DNA of 5,783 bases. Source: Halococcaceae archaeon. Its GTDB lineage: Archaea; Halobacteriota; Halobacteria; Halobacteriales; Halalkalicoccaceae. Position numbers and translations under genes: made by a program. The stretch covers positions 1 to 5,783 of the forward strand of contig SKWB01000103.1 of assembly GCA_007129135.1 (NCBI GenBank), written 5' to 3'. Every line of letters starts with the position of its first letter. Position 1 is the first letter of the stretch. Under the pieces are notes generated by a model. The model did no database searches, was not told the origin of the DNA, and worked only from the letters and a program-made list of their open reading frames with translations. Shown one piece after another: positions 4,658 through 5,783 of this stretch.

Positions 4658-5783
4658 GTGTCGAAACAGGTCCCCCGCGTGGACACGCTCTTCCTCCACG
4701 AGGCCGGCGACGACTACCTCGCCGTCGTCACCCGTGGCGGCGAGCGCGTCTTCCAGGCCGTCCTCGAGCTGAAGGAGACGGCGGCGGGACCGCGACCCGG
4801 GAAGTTCGGTATCAAGGCCGAGAGCGGCCGCGAGCCCTGCGATCCGAGCGAGTTCGTCGACCTCGCCCGCAGGGCGTCCCGGATCCGGATCTCCGAGCAG
4901 ACCTCGCGGGCGGGCCGGAACGAACTCCGGGAGATGCTCGACGGCTACCAGCTCGAGGCGACCGTCGTCCGGACCTGTCGGTACTGCGCCTCCCACGGCC
5001 GGTACTCGCCGATCACCTCGGAGACGGCGATCAGCACCGATCGGGAGGAGATCTGCCCCGACTGTGCGCTCGTCGAACTCGACCGCGAACTCGCCCACCA
5101 CGGCGGGCTGACGAGCGCCGCACAGGACCGACTGGAGGAGCTTCTCCTCCAGGTCCAGGACCTCGAACGGCTGAAGAACCTGCTCAAGGGCCGGCTCGAC
5201 CCCGACCTGACGAAGTTCGACGAGATCGGTGCCACGGTCGAGGACGTCGATCCGGTGCGGGTGGACTCACTCGACCTGCATCCCGAGCTCGCGGAACTCG
5301 TCGAGGGCCGGTTCGAGACGCTCCTGCCAGTCCAGAGCCTCTCAGTAGAGAACGGGCTGCTGGAGGGCGACGACCAGCTGGTGGTGAGCGCGACGGCGAC
5401 GGGCAAGACGCTGGTGGGCGAGCTCGCTGGGATCGACCGCGTGCTGAAAGGCAAGGGGAAGGTGCTCTTTCTCGTCCCGCTGGTCGCGCTCGCGAACCAG
5501 AAACACGAGGACTTTCTCGATACCTACGGCGAGCTCGCGGAGGTGACGATCCGTGTGGGCGCGAGCCGGGTGCGCGACGACGGCACCCGCTTCGACCCGA
5601 CGGCGGACGTGATCGTCGGCACCTACGAGGGGATCGACCACGCGCTCCGGACGGGCCGGGATCTGGGCGACATCGGGACGGTCGTCATCGACGAGGTCCA
5701 CACGCTCCAGGCAGAGGAACGGGGCCACCGTCTCGACGGGCTGATCGCCCGGTTGAAGGAGTACTGCGAAGCACGGTCGCGTA
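4658..5783 (+). CDS. Ski2-type DEVH-box superfamily 2 helicase with N-terminal zinc finger, 3'-truncated by window edge
   Basis: An ATP-dependent nucleic-acid helicase or translocase; whether it acts on RNA or DNA is not clear. The first 375 residues are visible. Residues 1-106 are an N-terminal region I do not recognise. A four-cysteine zinc finger follows, CRYC at 107-110 and CPDC at 133-136, then a probable helical, coiled-coil-like linker (about 153-180). The helicase core starts near 219: the Q-motif-like FETLLPVQ, motif I SATATGKT (244-251), motif Ia VLFLVPLVALANQ, a TYEGIDHAL segment, and motif II DEVH at 345-348. Motif III onward and the second RecA-like domain lie beyond the window. 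GTG at 4658 is chosen because a TATA-like box precedes it by about 25 bases and the product begins with a plausible MSKQVPRVDTLFLHE; the next ATG (residue 93) would remove part of a continuous coding region. The gene is divergent from the second cupin. Confidence 0.9.
   Translation, partial: MSKQVPRVDTLFLHEAGDDYLAVVTRGGERVFQAVLELKETAAGPRPGKFGIKAESGREPCDPSEFVDLARRASRIRISEQTSRAGRNELREMLDGYQLEATVVRTCRYCASHGRYSPITSETAISTDREEICPDCALVELDRELAHHGGLTSAAQDRLEELLLQVQDLERLKNLLKGRLDPDLTKFDEIGATVEDVDPVRVDSLDLHPELAELVEGRFETLLPVQSLSVENGLLEGDDQLVVSATATGKTLVGELAGIDRVLKGKGKVLFLVPLVALANQKHEDFLDTYGELAEVTIRVGASRVRDDGTRFDPTADVIVGTYEGIDHALRTGRDLGDIGTVVIDEVHTLQAEERGHRLDGLIARLKEYCEARSR

Noticed and set aside
4346..5101. 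251-residue minus-strand frame spanning the second cupin and the helicase 5' part
   Set aside because: It overlaps two well-supported genes and their divergent promoters, and its C-terminal half is an arginine-rich out-of-frame reading of the cupin.
1..5783. Search for CRISPR arrays, insertion sequences, tRNA/rRNA genes, toxin-antitoxin pairs and defence islands
   Set aside because: I saw no repeat-spacer array, transposase, long terminal inverted repeat, tRNA-like segment or recognised defence gene. The helicase alone is not evidence for a defence system without partner genes.

Overview
The window looks like ordinary chromosomal DNA from a halophilic archaeon (class Halobacteria). The evidence is high GC content with a strong preference for G or C at third codon positions, highly acidic predicted proteins, archaeal-type genes (Rpo7/RpoE', Spt4, GTP-dependent dephospho-CoA kinase), and AT-rich boxes about 25-28 bases ahead of most start codons, as expected for leaderless haloarchaeal transcripts. 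I cannot name the genus.

Layout. Positions 1-1187 hold a tight three-gene plus-strand run: the 3' part of rpo7, then spt4, then a DUF359 dephospho-CoA kinase. Each stop codon directly abuts the next ATG. A T-tract follows, then a DUF2237 gene (1228-1596). A 42-residue ribbon-helix-helix-like protein is encoded on the minus strand (1635-1763). It is divergent from a small heat-shock protein of the Hsp20 family (1892-2353), and a perfect 6-bp-armed palindrome lies midway between their two promoters. A minus-strand membrane site-2 metalloprotease with two CBS domains (2389-3639) converges on hsp20. It is divergent from a TM1459-like cupin (3805-4173), and that divergent region carries an imperfect 16-bp direct repeat at 20-bp spacing. 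A second, different small cupin lies on the minus strand (4264-4581), and a hairpin separates the two cupin genes. Finally, a plus-strand Ski2-type DEVH helicase with an N-terminal zinc-finger extension (4658 onward) runs off the window end.

How the genes fit together. The first three genes link transcription (the Rpo7 stalk subunit and the elongation factor Spt4) with coenzyme A synthesis, a neighbourhood known in archaea. The rest are mostly single genes with their own promoters, and I see no evidence that they form one pathway. Hsp20 and the membrane protease could both belong to protein quality control, but they are convergent and not co-transcribed. I found no mobile element, CRISPR array, tRNA or rRNA, and no clear sign of an undescribed multi-gene system. 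The most interesting leads are regulatory: the palindrome between the 42-residue protein and hsp20, and the 20-bp-spaced repeats ahead of the first cupin. No intergenic gap exceeds 170 bases.
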